This document shows, one piece after another, positions 36,451-46,749 of a DNA stretch of 64,000 nt. Numbering within the stretch: position 1 is the stretch's first letter; each line of letters opens with the position of its first letter. The stretch comes from Jeotgalibacillus salarius (GTDB taxonomy: Bacteria; Bacillota; Bacilli; Bacillales; Jeotgalibacillaceae), in NCBI RefSeq assembly GCF_004405125.1, contig NZ_SORX01000006.1, forward strand, positions 124,001 to 188,000, read 5' to 3'. The notes beneath the pieces were generated by a model. That model saw only the letters and a program-made list of their open reading frames with translations. It was not told the DNA's origin and searched no databases. Made by a program: the position numbers and the translations under genes.

Positions 36451-38808
36451 ATGGGAAAAACACAGCACCCGGGACCGGTAAAAATTTCGAAAAAGCCTGA
36501 TCCGTCGCTTTGGGTCAGTAAAGTCCCGTTCGGCGTCGGCAAAATTAAACCGCACCACTTTACAGATACAGCAAAGATCGCATGGAAAAACCGCGATAAC
36601 CTTGGCTATGCAACATCTATCATTACAAAAGGCGTATGTGACGGCTGCGCACTTGGCGTATCCGGTCTCTATGACCAGACACTGAAAGGTCCCCACGTCT
36701 GCACCACCCGACTGAATGTACTCAGACTAAATACCATGCCGGCAGTGAAGCCTGACATTCTTCATGCAGACATTGATGAGCTGCGCAAGTATACAAGCGC
36801 AGAGCTGCGGGAACTTGGCCGTATCCCCTACCCGCTGATCAGACGACCTGGCGAGCGGACATTCTCACGTCTCGACTGGGATGATGCAATGGATATGATT
36901 GCAGCGAAAATGAAAAAGCTTGATCCGAAGCAGTATGCATTCTTCCTGACAGCGCGCGGTATTACGAATGAGTCCTACTATGTGGCAGGAAAAGTAGCAC
37001 GTTTTCTTGGTACAAATCATATCGACAACGCATCAAGAATTTGTCACTCACCGAGTAAAACTGCAATGAAGCGTTCGATCGGAGTCGGCGCAAGTACCTC
37101 TAACTATCTTGACTGGATCGGAACAGACGTCCTGCTGTTCTGGGGAAGCGTCGCATCAAACTCGTCGCCTGTCTCAACGAAATACATGCTCGCTGCAAAG
37201 AAAAAGGGTACGAAAATCATAGTCGTTAATCCTTACCGTGAGCCTGCAATGGACAATTACTGGGTTCCGTCAAATATGGAATCAGCGATGTTTGGCACAA
37301 AAATTGCTGATGACTTTTACCAGGTCAATATCGGTGGAGACATCGCCTTTATGCATGGGATCATGAAGCACTGGTTTGAAATGGAGCAGGAAAAAGCAGG
37401 TTCTGCGATCAATCACTCATTTGTCCAGGAACATGTGAACGGGTATGAAGAACTCAAGCAAACGGTGATGGATCAGTCATGGGAAGACATCATTGAATCA
37501 TCAGGTGTGCCGAAAGAGAGGATCATTGAGCTTTCAACACTGCTTGCCAACAGTAAAAATGCAGTCTATGCGTGGGCGCTTGGCCTGACAATGCACTCTT
37601 TCGCAACAGATAACATCTCTCAGGTGGCAAATCTTGCCCTGCTGCGCGGTCATCTCGGACGTGAGTATGCCGGACTGATGCCGTTCCGCGGACATTCATC
37701 TGTTCAGGGAAGCGGTGAAATGGGTGCCGATCCTTTCGTACTGCCGGGCAGTGATTTTAACGATGCGAACATTGAACGCATGGAGAAGCTGTGGAATTTC
37801 GAGATTCCGAAATGGCAGGGTGATATTGTCGGCGTCACGCTTGAAAATGCTGTGCTGCCTGAGGATCATGAGCGCAAAATTAAAATGTATTACCTTTCAG
37901 GAGGTAACTTCCTTGAAACGATGCCTGACCCTGACTTTGTTGAACAGGCACTGTCAGAACTCGATATCCGCGTGCATCAGGATATTATTTTGAATACAAG
38001 CACGCTTGTCGATGCAAAAGAAGCGGTCATCGTCCTCCCTGCCAAAACGCGTTATGAACAGGAAGGCGGCGGAACGAGCACGTCAACTGAGCGCATGGTC
38101 TACTTCTCACCTGAGATTGAAGGGAATAAAAATCAGGTGGAGGAAGCGCGCGCTGAATGGAAGATCTATATTGACCTTGCAAAACGTGTGAAGCCTGAGA
38201 CAGCTCATCTTGTTGATTTTAAAGATGGACAGTCCATACGCGAAGAAATTGCGAAAGCAAACACAAACTATGACGGTGTTCAGCATTTGAAAAAGCAGGG
38301 AGATGTCTTTCAGTGGGGCGGCGCCTGGTTGTGTGAAGACGGGATCTGTCCGACGCCTGACGGTAAAGGAAATCTGATCTCTGTTGATATTCCTGACCTC
38401 GGCAAAAAAGATGGACAGTTTGTCGTTACATCACGCCGTGGTAAGCAGTTCAACTCTATGGTGTATAAGGAAAAGGATCCGTTTAATAATGCGGGTCGCT
38501 ATGACGTGCTGATGAATGCTGAGGACGGAAGAAGAATGAGTATTGCTGAAGGTGAAGGCATTGTTGTCTACAACGGATTCGGTGTATTCCAGGGCCGTGC
38601 GAAGTTCGTTGATATCGCAAAAGGCAACCTTGAAGTCCACTTCCCTGAAGGTAACTTCCTGCTGCCACGCGGCCGCTATGAAAAGTACGCAGGGATTCCG
38701 GATTACAACATTACCGTAACGGTCGAAAAGGCTGAACGTTTCAACGCGCGCAAGGATACACAGTACCTTGAAAAGCGCATTGACGACCTTGAGACTGAAG
38801 CGAACTAA
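36451..38808 (+). CDS. FdhF/YdeP-family molybdopterin oxidoreductase
   Basis: 785 residues. CDGCALG (C63, C66) and C84 near the N-terminus, RICHSPSKT at 196-204 where Cys198 aligns with the selenocysteine of E. coli FdhF, central GRGITNESYY region and C-terminal molydopterin-guanine-binding domain with RGKQFNSMVY. Binds bis-MGD; often called formate dehydrogenase, but YdeP-type members have no proven formate activity. The start at 36451 has AAAAGG 9 bases upstream; a longer frame to 36322 runs through the terminator. FdhD follows. Confidence 0.9.
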   Translation: MGKTQHPGPVKISKKPDPSLWVSKVPFGVGKIKPHHFTDTAKIAWKNRDNLGYATSIITKGVCDGCALGVSGLYDQTLKGPHVCTTRLNVLRLNTMPAVKPDILHADIDELRKYTSAELRELGRIPYPLIRRPGERTFSRLDWDDAMDMIAAKMKKLDPKQYAFFLTARGITNESYYVAGKVARFLGTNHIDNASRICHSPSKTAMKRSIGVGASTSNYLDWIGTDVLLFWGSVASNSSPVSTKYMLAAKKKGTKIIVVNPYREPAMDNYWVPSNMESAMFGTKIADDFYQVNIGGDIAFMHGIMKHWFEMEQEKAGSAINHSFVQEHVNGYEELKQTVMDQSWEDIIESSGVPKERIIELSTLLANSKNAVYAWALGLTMHSFATDNISQVANLALLRGHLGREYAGLMPFRGHSSVQGSGEMGADPFVLPGSDFNDANIERMEKLWNFEIPKWQGDIVGVTLENAVLPEDHERKIKMYYLSGGNFLETMPDPDFVEQALSELDIRVHQDIILNTSTLVDAKEAVIVLPAKTRYEQEGGGTSTSTERMVYFSPEIEGNKNQVEEARAEWKIYIDLAKRVKPETAHLVDFKDGQSIREEIAKANTNYDGVQHLKKQGDVFQWGGAWLCEDGICPTPDGKGNLISVDIPDLGKKDGQFVVTSRRGKQFNSMVYKEKDPFNNAGRYDVLMNAEDGRRMSIAEGEGIVVYNGFGVFQGRAKFVDIAKGNLEVHFPEGNFLLPRGRYEKYAGIPDYNITVTVEKAERFNARKDTQYLEKRIDDLETEAN

Positions 38809-38821
38809 CGAGGTGTTCACG

Positions 38822-39610
38822 GTGAATGAAGAAGTGATGGAGCAAAGAACGATCATCCGCTACGACGGTGAATCACTGAGTGAAACAGACGATCAGATCG
38901 CAACTGAATACGCCATGACGATCTACGTGAACGGTGAAGAATTTGCGACAATGGTCTGCACCCCCTCTCATCTTGAGGAGCTGATCATCGGCTTTCTCGC
39001 TTCAGAAGGCATGATCAGAAGAGTGGATGAAATTGAGTCGCTCGAAATCAATGAGGATCGCGGTTTTGCATACGCTGAGCTGGTGAATAAATCTCCTGCA
39101 GGCAGGGAATTTCACTCAAAGCGCTTTATCGGCTCATGCTGCGGTAAAAGCAGACAATTTTATTTCCAGAATGACGTCAAGACAGCTAAAACGATTCCAA
39201 AAAAGTCTACCATTCCGGTCAGAAACTGTCTAAGCCTCATGAAAAAAATGCAGGAAAGCTCTACAGATTTTCAAAAAACAGGCGGGCTGCATAACGCGGC
39301 CCTCTGCACAACAGACGATATTGTGATCGCTCATTCTGACATCGGACGCCACAACGCACTTGATAAGATCTACGGTCACTGCCTGAAGAACCGGATTCCA
39401 CTGAAGGGCAAAGTCATTGTTTTCAGCGGACGGATTTCATCTGAAGTGCTGCTGAAGGTATCAAAAATCGGTGTCGGGATCGTGCTGTCAAAGTCAGCAC
39501 CAACTACGCTTGCGATTGAGCTTGCACATGATCTTGGGATTACAGCGTGTGGGTTTATCAGAGGAAACAGTTTGAATATTTATAGTCATGCTGACAGGAT
39601 TACGGAATGA
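38822..39610 (+). CDS. fdhD: FdhD sulfur-carrier/chaperone for formate dehydrogenase
   Basis: 262 residues. Delivers sulfur to the molybdenum cofactor of FdhF-type enzymes. FIGSCCGKSRQ near 105 holds the cysteine pair expected of FdhD, and HSDIGRHNALDKIYG is the signature. GTG start six bases after AGGTG, right behind the FdhF stop (14 bases), so translation is coupled. The pair supports an active Mo/W-bis-MGD enzyme at 36451. Confidence 0.93.
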   Translation: MNEEVMEQRTIIRYDGESLSETDDQIATEYAMTIYVNGEEFATMVCTPSHLEELIIGFLASEGMIRRVDEIESLEINEDRGFAYAELVNKSPAGREFHSKRFIGSCCGKSRQFYFQNDVKTAKTIPKKSTIPVRNCLSLMKKMQESSTDFQKTGGLHNAALCTTDDIVIAHSDIGRHNALDKIYGHCLKNRIPLKGKVIVFSGRISSEVLLKVSKIGVGIVLSKSAPTTLAIELAHDLGITACGFIRGNSLNIYSHADRITE

Positions 39611-39636
39611 GACCGGGTGTGGACCCGGTCTTTTCA
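39609..39636 (+). terminator. terminator of fdhD
   Basis: GACCGGGT / ACCCGGTC with a 4-base loop and T-run; 3 bases before the convergent SRPBCC gene stop. Confidence 0.85.
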
Positions 39637-39638
39637 TT

Positions 39639-40109
39639 TTAATTAAATGCTTTTTGATAATAAGCTCTTAAATCAGCGGCATTCTCTTTCCATTCCACTG
39701 GATGTTCATTAACAATTTGATCAAATACGTCCAGACAGCGATGCCACCCCGCAGCAGTATTTACTGCCCACGCGTTGTCATCAAAAGTATGAGTAAAAGT
39801 CATTTGGGAACCGCTCTCTTTTTGTTCTATAGAGACCCTTATCAGATCTCCTTCTTCACGAAACCCAAAAAGTACTGGCTCTTCTATCTCTGTAATAATG
39901 CCTTTATATGTTGTTCCTTCCCCATCATCGAAGCTAATTTCACCACCAGGTTTGAGATCCATCTCTCCTGTGGCAAAAGGATACCACTGTACAAAATAAT
40001 CAGGCGTCGTAAGGATACGAAAAACATCGTGTGGATTTTGAGAAAAAGAGCGTTCAAACCTTAAAACATAGTGATCATTTGATTCATGCAACGTACCGTA
40101 TTCACTCAT
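39639..40109 (-). CDS. SRPBCC (AHSA1/START-like) protein
   Basis: 156 residues. Family pattern: ...HDVFRILTTPDYFVQWYPF near the N-terminus, GGEISFDDGEGTTYKG, and HTFDDNAWAVNTAAGWHRCLDVF. A deep hydrophobic cavity for ligands; function unknown. ATG 40109 preferred over GTG 40121 which overlaps the ribosome site. Monocistronic. Confidence 0.85.
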   Translation of the reverse strand: MSEYGTLHESNDHYVLRFERSFSQNPHDVFRILTTPDYFVQWYPFATGEMDLKPGGEISFDDGEGTTYKGIITEIEEPVLFGFREEGDLIRVSIEQKESGSQMTFTHTFDDNAWAVNTAAGWHRCLDVFDQIVNEHPVEWKENAADLRAYYQKAFN

Positions 40110-40261
40110 ATTCTGCCTCACCTCTTGGATTCTATTTTATTTATTCACTTATATTTCATTCTAGAGTGTTCTATTATTTACCTGCTTTCTAGATTTCACT
40201 AAAAGTCCTCAGTGTAAGTTCAAAACTTTTACGAAACAAAGCAAAATTATATAAATTTAAA

Positions 40262-40289
40262 AAACGAACCTGAGATCAACCCAGATTCG
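40262..40289 (-). terminator. terminator of the GH32 operon
   Basis: CGAATCTG / CAGGTTCG (with mismatch) and TTTTTT on the minus strand. Confidence 0.7.
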
Positions 40290-40296
40290 CTCCTTC

Positions 40297-41727
40297 TTAT
40301 TGTTTGATCATTCCCCTGATTGACACTTCTCCTGTACTTACCTTGAGGTTGATATTCTTAAGAGAATCATTAGGGAATTGTAAACTTGTTAATGCATACT
40401 CTCCTTCATTCAAAAGTAATTCCACCGAAAATGTGTCAATTACCACTGTGAGTTGAAGATCTGCTATATCACTGAAGAATAATTCCTGATCTTTTGAAAA
40501 CAGTTCTGAAAAATTTACTCTTCCTGACTTCGAACGTTTGAGTGAAAGTTTTTTCTCATTAAAATTTAACTGAATGAGAGTATACGTCTGTTCAGAATAG
40601 TTCAATGCGATTTGGAGTTCACCACTCTTTGGACGCTGTGTATTCAGTGATAAATATACCGGCCCCTGTTCAACCTCAATATTCAGCCCGCTTGAATCTA
40701 CAGTTCTTTCTATCTCACTTGTATGATTAAACCAGTTATCAAGTTCCTTCGGGAAATGCTGAACCAGCTTTGTATTTCCTTCGAATTCCTTCAAAGTGAG
40801 TTCACGCGGCAGCGTCATCTGACTTCTCCAGCCTTCAGTCGGAACCTGATTTGCATAACGCCAATTACTCATCCAGCCGATTAGCATTCTGCGACTGTCT
40901 TCTTGCGGGATGTCTGAAAAAGTAACTCCTGCATACTGATCCCTTCCATAGTCCAGCCATTTCGCTTCACTGTGCTCTGAGATAAATTCTTTTCCATTAA
41001 AGGACCCTGTAAAGTACTGTGTGCGTGAACCATAAGTAAGACCTTCTCCATCACCAATACTGACAATCATGACCCACTTTACTTCTTTAGTTCCTTCAAC
41101 TTTCAGTGCAAACAAATCCGGACATTCCCATACGCCTTCATGTGAACCGATATTTGTACCAAACTCACTTTCAAATACCCAGTTAATTAAGTTTTGGGAT
41201 GAGTAGATGGAGATGGTCTGATCTGTAGCCAACACCATAATCCATTTGTCTGTTTCATGATGCCAAAATACTTTTGGATCTCTGAAATCCGGATTTGTTG
41301 GATGGCTCAGTACCGGGTTACCTTTATACTTTATCCATGTTCTTCCGTCATCTAAGCTGTACGCAAGGCTTTGGGATTGAACCACCTTTGAATCTGTGTC
41401 TTTATGATGTGTGAAAATCGCAACCAGCCCGGGCTCATCGTCAAAAAATCCAGTGGTATTGTGCCAGTCCACTACAGCACTTCCCGAGAAAATCATGCCA
41501 TGCTGATCAGGGTACAATGCAATCGGCAGCTCTTCCCAGTCAATCAGGTTACGGCTTACTGCATGTCCCCAGTGCATTGGCCCCCATGTAGTGCCATTAG
41601 GGTGATACTGATAAAACAGATGGTATTCATTATTGAAAAACACAAGTCCGTTAGGATCATTCATCCAGTTTTTTTCAGGCGCGTAATGCAGGTAAGGTCT
41701 TGATGGGTTCACTTTAGTAACACTCAT
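40297..41727 (-). CDS. GH32 beta-fructosidase (levanase/sucrose-6-phosphate hydrolase type)
   Basis: 476 residues, no signal peptide, so it acts in the cytosol. WMNDPNG with nucleophile D24, FRDP with D150, and ECPD with acid/base E201 are all present; a C-terminal beta-sandwich follows. Splits terminal beta-D-fructofuranosides. ATG overlaps the stop of the binding-protein gene. Together they suggest uptake of fructo-oligosaccharides, levan fragments or related sugars, followed by internal cleavage. The lack of a PTS in the operon argues against sucrose-6-phosphate. Confidence 0.93.
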   Translation of the reverse strand: MSVTKVNPSRPYLHYAPEKNWMNDPNGLVFFNNEYHLFYQYHPNGTTWGPMHWGHAVSRNLIDWEELPIALYPDQHGMIFSGSAVVDWHNTTGFFDDEPGLVAIFTHHKDTDSKVVQSQSLAYSLDDGRTWIKYKGNPVLSHPTNPDFRDPKVFWHHETDKWIMVLATDQTISIYSSQNLINWVFESEFGTNIGSHEGVWECPDLFALKVEGTKEVKWVMIVSIGDGEGLTYGSRTQYFTGSFNGKEFISEHSEAKWLDYGRDQYAGVTFSDIPQEDSRRMLIGWMSNWRYANQVPTEGWRSQMTLPRELTLKEFEGNTKLVQHFPKELDNWFNHTSEIERTVDSSGLNIEVEQGPVYLSLNTQRPKSGELQIALNYSEQTYTLIQLNFNEKKLSLKRSKSGRVNFSELFSKDQELFFSDIADLQLTVVIDTFSVELLLNEGEYALTSLQFPNDSLKNINLKVSTGEVSIRGMIKQ

Positions 41728-43331
41728 GCTCCACCCTCCATATGCTGCTCAAAGCCTCGCTGTTTGATTTCCAGCCAATCTGATAAGCCCAGTCTTTCCA
41801 GCTCAGCCAGGTACTCTTCCCACTCTTCTTCAACCATACCGTTGGTGATCCATTCTGCACGTTTTCGTTCTACATAAGGAATCAGGTCCGCTTCCACTTC
41901 AGCCAGACGCTCAAGGTCTTCTGCAGGGAAGAATACTTTTGGATAGATGTGATCAGCAGTCATATCCGGTACCATGACCTCTTTCATCAAGTCCAGTCTC
42001 CACGCTGCATCTTCAGGTTTTGTTGTCACACTTCCATAGTACTCATCCAAAATCGCAAGCGGTCCTCCAATTGAAGTTTCTTCCCTTAATTCCACAGGTG
42101 CAGTTCCTTCAAGTGGTAAATGCTTTAACATAGTTGCTGCTTCATCATATTCAAAGATGTTCTGCTTTTCAGTATCTCCATATGTTCCCCAGTTGTTTTG
42201 GACAGACTGTACCGGATCGTAAAGCTGGTCAATCCATTTAGCTGTAAGCTCCAGGTTTTGATTCGCACTTGTAATGACCATTTTCGCTCTGTCAAAGCCC
42301 ATACCGTTTGTGCGGGCAACGTTCTTATGACCATCAGGGCCTTCAAGAGCAGGCATTAATGTGTACTGTTCATTCATGCCGGTAATGTTTCCTTTATCCC
42401 AAGTGAAATAGAGTCCGTAGCGGTTTTCTCTTCCTTTCGCAAGATACGTATTCCAGTCCTGTTCAAAAGCTTCTACATCCATTAGGTCTTCTTCATACAG
42501 TTCGTTAAAAAACTTCATTGCTTCTTTATAACCTTCGTCAGCAGCGGTTAATTTCACTTCCCCATCATTCGTTACAACAGTATGGTCCCAGTTATCTCCA
42601 AGACCAAATGATCCGAATAGAAACGAAAGGTCCTCTCCACCATGATTGATAATGAAAGACATTGGAATGGTCTGTCCATCACCAGCCGGATCGTTATCTC
42701 TGAACGCAATTAACACTTCTTTAAGCTCTTCTGTTGTTTCTGGTACTTCAAGACCCAGTTCATCCAGCCAGCCCTGGTTGATCCACGGGAATGCATCAAC
42801 TGAATGAATACTTTCTTTATCAGCTCCGAGTTCTTCTATCCACGGGAAAGAATAAATGTGACCATCAGGCGCAGTCATCATTGCTTTATATTCAGGTGCC
42901 TGCTCAAGTACAGCCTGTAAGTTTGGCATATAATCTTCAATCAGATCTTCGACTGCAATAATACTGCCGTCTTCTGCAAGATTAAGAAGTTCATTGTCAC
43001 TCAGTGCAGCATTCATAATCGCGTCAGGGTGCTCCCCGCTCGCCATCGCAAGATTTCGTTTCTCTACAAAGGAATCAGACGTATAATTGGTCCATTCAAC
43101 CTTTACACCTGTTTCCTCCTGCATCCGCTGTAAGATCAGCTTATCGTTCGGATCTTCAGGTGCAATTGGAGAACTCTGAGTCATAAATTTCAGCGTGACT
43201 TCTTCCTCTAATGGAAACGTAATATCAGACAGACCATAATCTTCAGATGAGGCATTACCCCCGGAATTACATCCCGATACGATCAGTGCGCCAGCAGCAA
43301 TCGGCATCATTACTCTTAACATTTTCTTCAT
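41724..43331 (-). CDS. fructan-type ABC binding lipoprotein (LipO/YtcQ type)
   Basis: 535 residues, larger than common sugar-binding proteins, as usual for the Lpl/Ytc group. Lipobox VSGC, then LKFMTQSSPIAPEDPND, DFW-type cleft residues and PVELREETSIGGPLA near the C-terminus. Anchored to the outer face of the membrane. Operon: LplB-LplC-binding protein-GH32. Confidence 0.9.
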   Translation of the reverse strand: MKKMLRVMMPIAAGALIVSGCNSGGNASSEDYGLSDITFPLEEEVTLKFMTQSSPIAPEDPNDKLILQRMQEETGVKVEWTNYTSDSFVEKRNLAMASGEHPDAIMNAALSDNELLNLAEDGSIIAVEDLIEDYMPNLQAVLEQAPEYKAMMTAPDGHIYSFPWIEELGADKESIHSVDAFPWINQGWLDELGLEVPETTEELKEVLIAFRDNDPAGDGQTIPMSFIINHGGEDLSFLFGSFGLGDNWDHTVVTNDGEVKLTAADEGYKEAMKFFNELYEEDLMDVEAFEQDWNTYLAKGRENRYGLYFTWDKGNITGMNEQYTLMPALEGPDGHKNVARTNGMGFDRAKMVITSANQNLELTAKWIDQLYDPVQSVQNNWGTYGDTEKQNIFEYDEAATMLKHLPLEGTAPVELREETSIGGPLAILDEYYGSVTTKPEDAAWRLDLMKEVMVPDMTADHIYPKVFFPAEDLERLAEVEADLIPYVERKRAEWITNGMVEEEWEEYLAELERLGLSDWLEIKQRGFEQHMEGGA

Positions 43332-43351
43332 TCATAAAACCCCCATTTATA

Positions 43352-44227
43352 TTATTTTAATGACCCGACCATGACACCTTTTTCAAAGTATTTCTGGAAG
43401 AACGGGTACATGATTAACAGTGGAAGACTGGCAACAACAATAGATGAATACTTGATCATTTCTGAAATCCGCTGAAGTTCGGCTCTGGCCATTTGATCGC
43501 CAATCATGCCGGGCTGGACTTCGTTTTGAATCAGGATTGATCGTAAGACCAGCTGCAGCGGATGCAGCTCTCTGTCTTCGAGATAGATCATTGCATCAAA
43601 GTACGCATTCCACTGGCCAATAAATGCGTATAGCGCAAGTACAAAAATAATCGGTTTGGACAACGGAAGAATAATTTTCAGGAAAATCATGAAGTCAGAA
43701 GCACCATCTATTCTCGCAGCCTCTTTTAACTCATTTGGAATCGCCTTGAAATAGGTTCTTGCTAAAATGATGAACCATACTGAAATGGCGTTTGGCAGAA
43801 TGATTGCCCAGACCGTATTCAGCATGCCGAGATCTCTGACAAGAAGGTACGTTGGAATCAGACCTCCATTGAAGAACATCGTCACGATGAAAAAAATCAT
43901 GATTGTTTTTTTGCCGACCAGACCGTCCTGCGATAGCGTGTATCCGGCAAGAATACTGACCACTACGGTGACAAACGTAAATCCGGTGGCATATAAAACA
44001 GAGTTAAAGAATCCTCTTAAAATGGTGCCGTCTGCAAATAATCTTGCATAACCATCAAGACTGAAATCAGAGAAACTAAGCATGATCCCTTTATTTAAAA
44101 GGGTGTTCGGCTGAAGAAATGAAGACAGGAATACGTACAGTAATGGCAGCAATACAAGCAGTGAGACAATCACAAGCAACATTTTATTTACTGTTAAAAG
44201 AATACGGTCACTTTTTGTTAAATTCAT
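43352..44227 (-). CDS. ABC permease (LplC/YtcP type)
   Basis: 291 residues, six helices, EAA loop core EAARIDGASDFMIFLK. Pairs with the permease just upstream. No ATPase gene nearby; a shared ATPase is expected. Starts 14 bases after the preceding stop. Confidence 0.92.
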   Translation of the reverse strand: MNLTKSDRILLTVNKMLLVIVSLLVLLPLLYVFLSSFLQPNTLLNKGIMLSFSDFSLDGYARLFADGTILRGFFNSVLYATGFTFVTVVVSILAGYTLSQDGLVGKKTIMIFFIVTMFFNGGLIPTYLLVRDLGMLNTVWAIILPNAISVWFIILARTYFKAIPNELKEAARIDGASDFMIFLKIILPLSKPIIFVLALYAFIGQWNAYFDAMIYLEDRELHPLQLVLRSILIQNEVQPGMIGDQMARAELQRISEMIKYSSIVVASLPLLIMYPFFQKYFEKGVMVGSLK

Positions 44228-44241
44228 TTCATTACCCCTTT

Positions 44242-45243
44242 CTACATGAGACCTTCGCCTTCATTTAGTTTTTTAACTACGCTGTTCACAAAGACTAAAA
44301 GGAATACGTTAATGACTGCGTTAAACAATCCGACCGCAGTTGCAAATGAATAATCTCCCGCCTGGAGTCCGAGCTTATAGACATAGGTTGGAATAATTTC
44401 AGATGCAGGTATATTCATAGATGTCTGAAGAAGATAAGCTTTTTCAAAACCAATGGCCATAATGCCGCCTGCTGCAAGAATGAACAGGACTGCCATCACA
44501 GGCTTTAATACCGGCAGATCGATATGCCAGATTCTTCTTAACAGTGAAGCACCATCAATTTTTGCCGCATCGTGAAGCTGCGGATCAACATTCGCCAGAG
44601 CTGCTACATAAATAATGGATGCCCACCCGGCTCCCTGCCAAATGCCTGAAATGATATAAATTGAGCGGAAAGCATCCGGGTCCGACATTAAAGAGTAAGT
44701 GTTTCCTGTTACGAGAGAAACGAGAGAATTAATCGGTCCTGTAGGTGAGAGGAATAAAAATACCATTCCGGAAATGACGACCACGGAAATAAAGTGTGGT
44801 GCGTACAAAATCAGTTGTATATTTTTCTTAGCATTTGCCCTTCTGATCTGGTTGAGCATTAAGGCTAAAATGATCGGGATCGGAAACCCGAGCAGTAATT
44901 CAAAGGAACTCAATTTCAGTGTGTTCATAAATATATTCAGGAAATTTGGAGAAGTCAGGAATCCTGTGAAGTGTTCCAGGCCTACCCATTCACTTCCCAT
45001 AATCCCCCGCATCGGGCTGAAGTCTTTAAAGGCAATCACAGCACCGTACATCGGAATGTATTTAAAAACAATCGTCAGAATAATAGCCGGGGCAATAAAA
45101 AGATATAACAGATAGTTCTTTTTGATATACTCCAGGTTCTTGTTTTTCTTTTTGTCCGGCTGATGGCCCGGCTGTTTATCAGGCTCTTTTTGCTTTTGAT
45201 GCTGAACGTGTTCTTCCTGTAATTCTCTGGCTGCATTTTGCAT
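44242..45243 (-). CDS. ABC permease (LplB type)
   Basis: 333 residues; hydrophilic N-terminus rich in Gln, Lys and Glu (about 1-40), then six helices and EAA-like loop DAAKIDGASLLRRIW. AGGGGGG precedes ATG. First gene of the operon; a cre-like palindrome lies 16-32 bases upstream. Confidence 0.92.
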   Translation of the reverse strand: MQNAARELQEEHVQHQKQKEPDKQPGHQPDKKKNKNLEYIKKNYLLYLFIAPAIILTIVFKYIPMYGAVIAFKDFSPMRGIMGSEWVGLEHFTGFLTSPNFLNIFMNTLKLSSFELLLGFPIPIILALMLNQIRRANAKKNIQLILYAPHFISVVVISGMVFLFLSPTGPINSLVSLVTGNTYSLMSDPDAFRSIYIISGIWQGAGWASIIYVAALANVDPQLHDAAKIDGASLLRRIWHIDLPVLKPVMAVLFILAAGGIMAIGFEKAYLLQTSMNIPASEIIPTYVYKLGLQAGDYSFATAVGLFNAVINVFLLVFVNSVVKKLNEGEGLM

Positions 45244-45258
45244 TGTATCCCCCCTGCT

Positions 45259-45275
45259 TAGAAAGCGTTTTCATA
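45259..45275 (-). promoter_or_regulatory. cre site upstream of the fructan operon
   Basis: On the minus strand TATGAAAACGCTTTCTAA, a close match to the CcpA consensus. Suggests repression by preferred sugars. Confidence 0.65.
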
Positions 45276-45362
45276 AGTTGATTTCAATATAACAGAGAAA
45301 AAATAGAGGCGATTTTAAAATCTTTGGAATCTGACTTTCATTTTTTTCGGGTTGTGAAAACA

Positions 45363-45388
45363 TAAAAAAAAGATCCGCTGAACGGACC
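45363..45388 (-). terminator. terminator of the YesMN operon
   Basis: GGTCCG / CGGATC with TTTTTTTT on the minus strand, directly after the membrane-anchored binding protein. Confidence 0.7.
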
Positions 45389-45389
45389 T

Positions 45390-46748
45390 TTACTGGGGAA
45401 ATGAATATATATCGTTTGCATAGCTGTTTTGTTCCTGAATTCCGTTATCTATTTTATTGACCGCCCGATCGGCAGCTTCTTTTACTTCTGCATTCTCTAT
45501 CACAATTTCCTCAAAAAGCGTTTTGATCGCATCACTTAAAAACGGATACGCTGGTGTGACCGGACGGCTTTTGGAATAAATCTGAGACTGAGTCAGAAAA
45601 ATATTTTCAGGATACTCAAGAAATTCCGGAAAGGATTGCACAATTGACTGCCGTGCAGGTGGTTCTCCAGTCTGATCAACATAAATACTCATTGCCTCAT
45701 AGTCTGTCATATAAGAAATGAACGTCCAGGCTTCATCCGGATATTGCGTGTTGGATGAGATGCCCATCGACCAGCCTCCATTTGGTGCAACCTGTGCCGT
45801 ACCTTTCGGGAGCGGGGCAATATCGAAGTCTTCTCCAATTTCAAAATCCGGATCCGTTTCTTTCAGTCTGCTTAATTCCCAGGAACCAAACACACTCATC
45901 CCAAGCTTCCCATTTTCAAACGCTTTAGGAGGCAGCTGAACTTCAGCCACATCATAGCGGTGATATAAATCCTTATAAAATGTCAGTGCCTCAATTGACT
46001 CAGGCGCATTCAAGTATCCATCTGCCGTTGAACCATCAGGACTCAGTAATTCCCCTCCGAACTGCCAGATGAAAGGGGATTTAAAATAAGAGGGTGCTTC
46101 TCCTCCGGGAAAACCCTGTGCCGGGTCAATTCCAATGATCCCTTTGTCAGGATCTGTGATTTTTTGGGCAGCCGCAAGTACTTCATCCCACGTCATTGGA
46201 TCATGCGGATTTTTTGACGGGTAAGGAATACCCGCCTCCTGAAAGAGATGACGATTATAATAAAGCGCTGCGCCAGGCTGTACGAGCGGCATCAGATAGA
46301 CTTCATCCTCATAGCTTACCCCTTCAAGAAGCGCCGGTGGAAGATCTTGATCCAACTGCTCTTCCAAAAAATGATCTGTTAACGGCTCGAGCACGCCAAT
46401 TCGCGCATAAAGTGCCAGATTCGGGCTGTCAATCAGCATCAAATCAGGCGGCTTTCCAGTGGCAATCTCCGTACGCAGCTTCAATTCATAATCCCCATAC
46501 TGAATCGCGTTCATTTCTATATCGATATGAGGATAAGCCCGTTCAAAAGATGCGATCATTAATTCAAAGGCCTGATTTTCAGCCACATTCCCGTAGTTTC
46601 TCCAGAATGTTAATACTGTCTGGTCATCTGTTTCAGTAACCGGTGTGATCGTCATGTCATTCTCTGAATCTAGATTGAATCTCACTGCGATCACGATCCC
46701 AACAATCATTACAATAATAGGAGCTGAAAATATGATTCCCTTCTTCAT
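45390..46748 (-). CDS. membrane-anchored solute-binding protein of the YesMN operon
   Basis: 452 residues from ATG 46748, where GGAAGTGG lies six bases upstream. A hydrophobic N-terminal helix (IIFSAPIIVMIVGIVIAV) with no lipobox Cys, so it stays as a signal anchor. The rest is an extracellular family-1 binding fold (TVLTFWRNYGNVAENQ; PPDLMLIDSPNLALYA). Starts one base after the response regulator stop, in the same operon. Inference: it may serve as the sugar sensor that feeds the YesM kinase, not as part of the importer, which has its own lipoprotein. Confidence 0.85.
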   Translation of the reverse strand: MKKGIIFSAPIIVMIVGIVIAVRFNLDSENDMTITPVTETDDQTVLTFWRNYGNVAENQAFELMIASFERAYPHIDIEMNAIQYGDYELKLRTEIATGKPPDLMLIDSPNLALYARIGVLEPLTDHFLEEQLDQDLPPALLEGVSYEDEVYLMPLVQPGAALYYNRHLFQEAGIPYPSKNPHDPMTWDEVLAAAQKITDPDKGIIGIDPAQGFPGGEAPSYFKSPFIWQFGGELLSPDGSTADGYLNAPESIEALTFYKDLYHRYDVAEVQLPPKAFENGKLGMSVFGSWELSRLKETDPDFEIGEDFDIAPLPKGTAQVAPNGGWSMGISSNTQYPDEAWTFISYMTDYEAMSIYVDQTGEPPARQSIVQSFPEFLEYPENIFLTQSQIYSKSRPVTPAYPFLSDAIKTLFEEIVIENAEVKEAADRAVNKIDNGIQEQNSYANDIYSFPQ

Positions 46749-46749
46749 A

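Noticed and set aside
36451-38808. Selenocysteine formate dehydrogenase
   Set aside because: Cys198 stands in the Sec position, no in-frame TGA or SECIS-like hairpin was seen.
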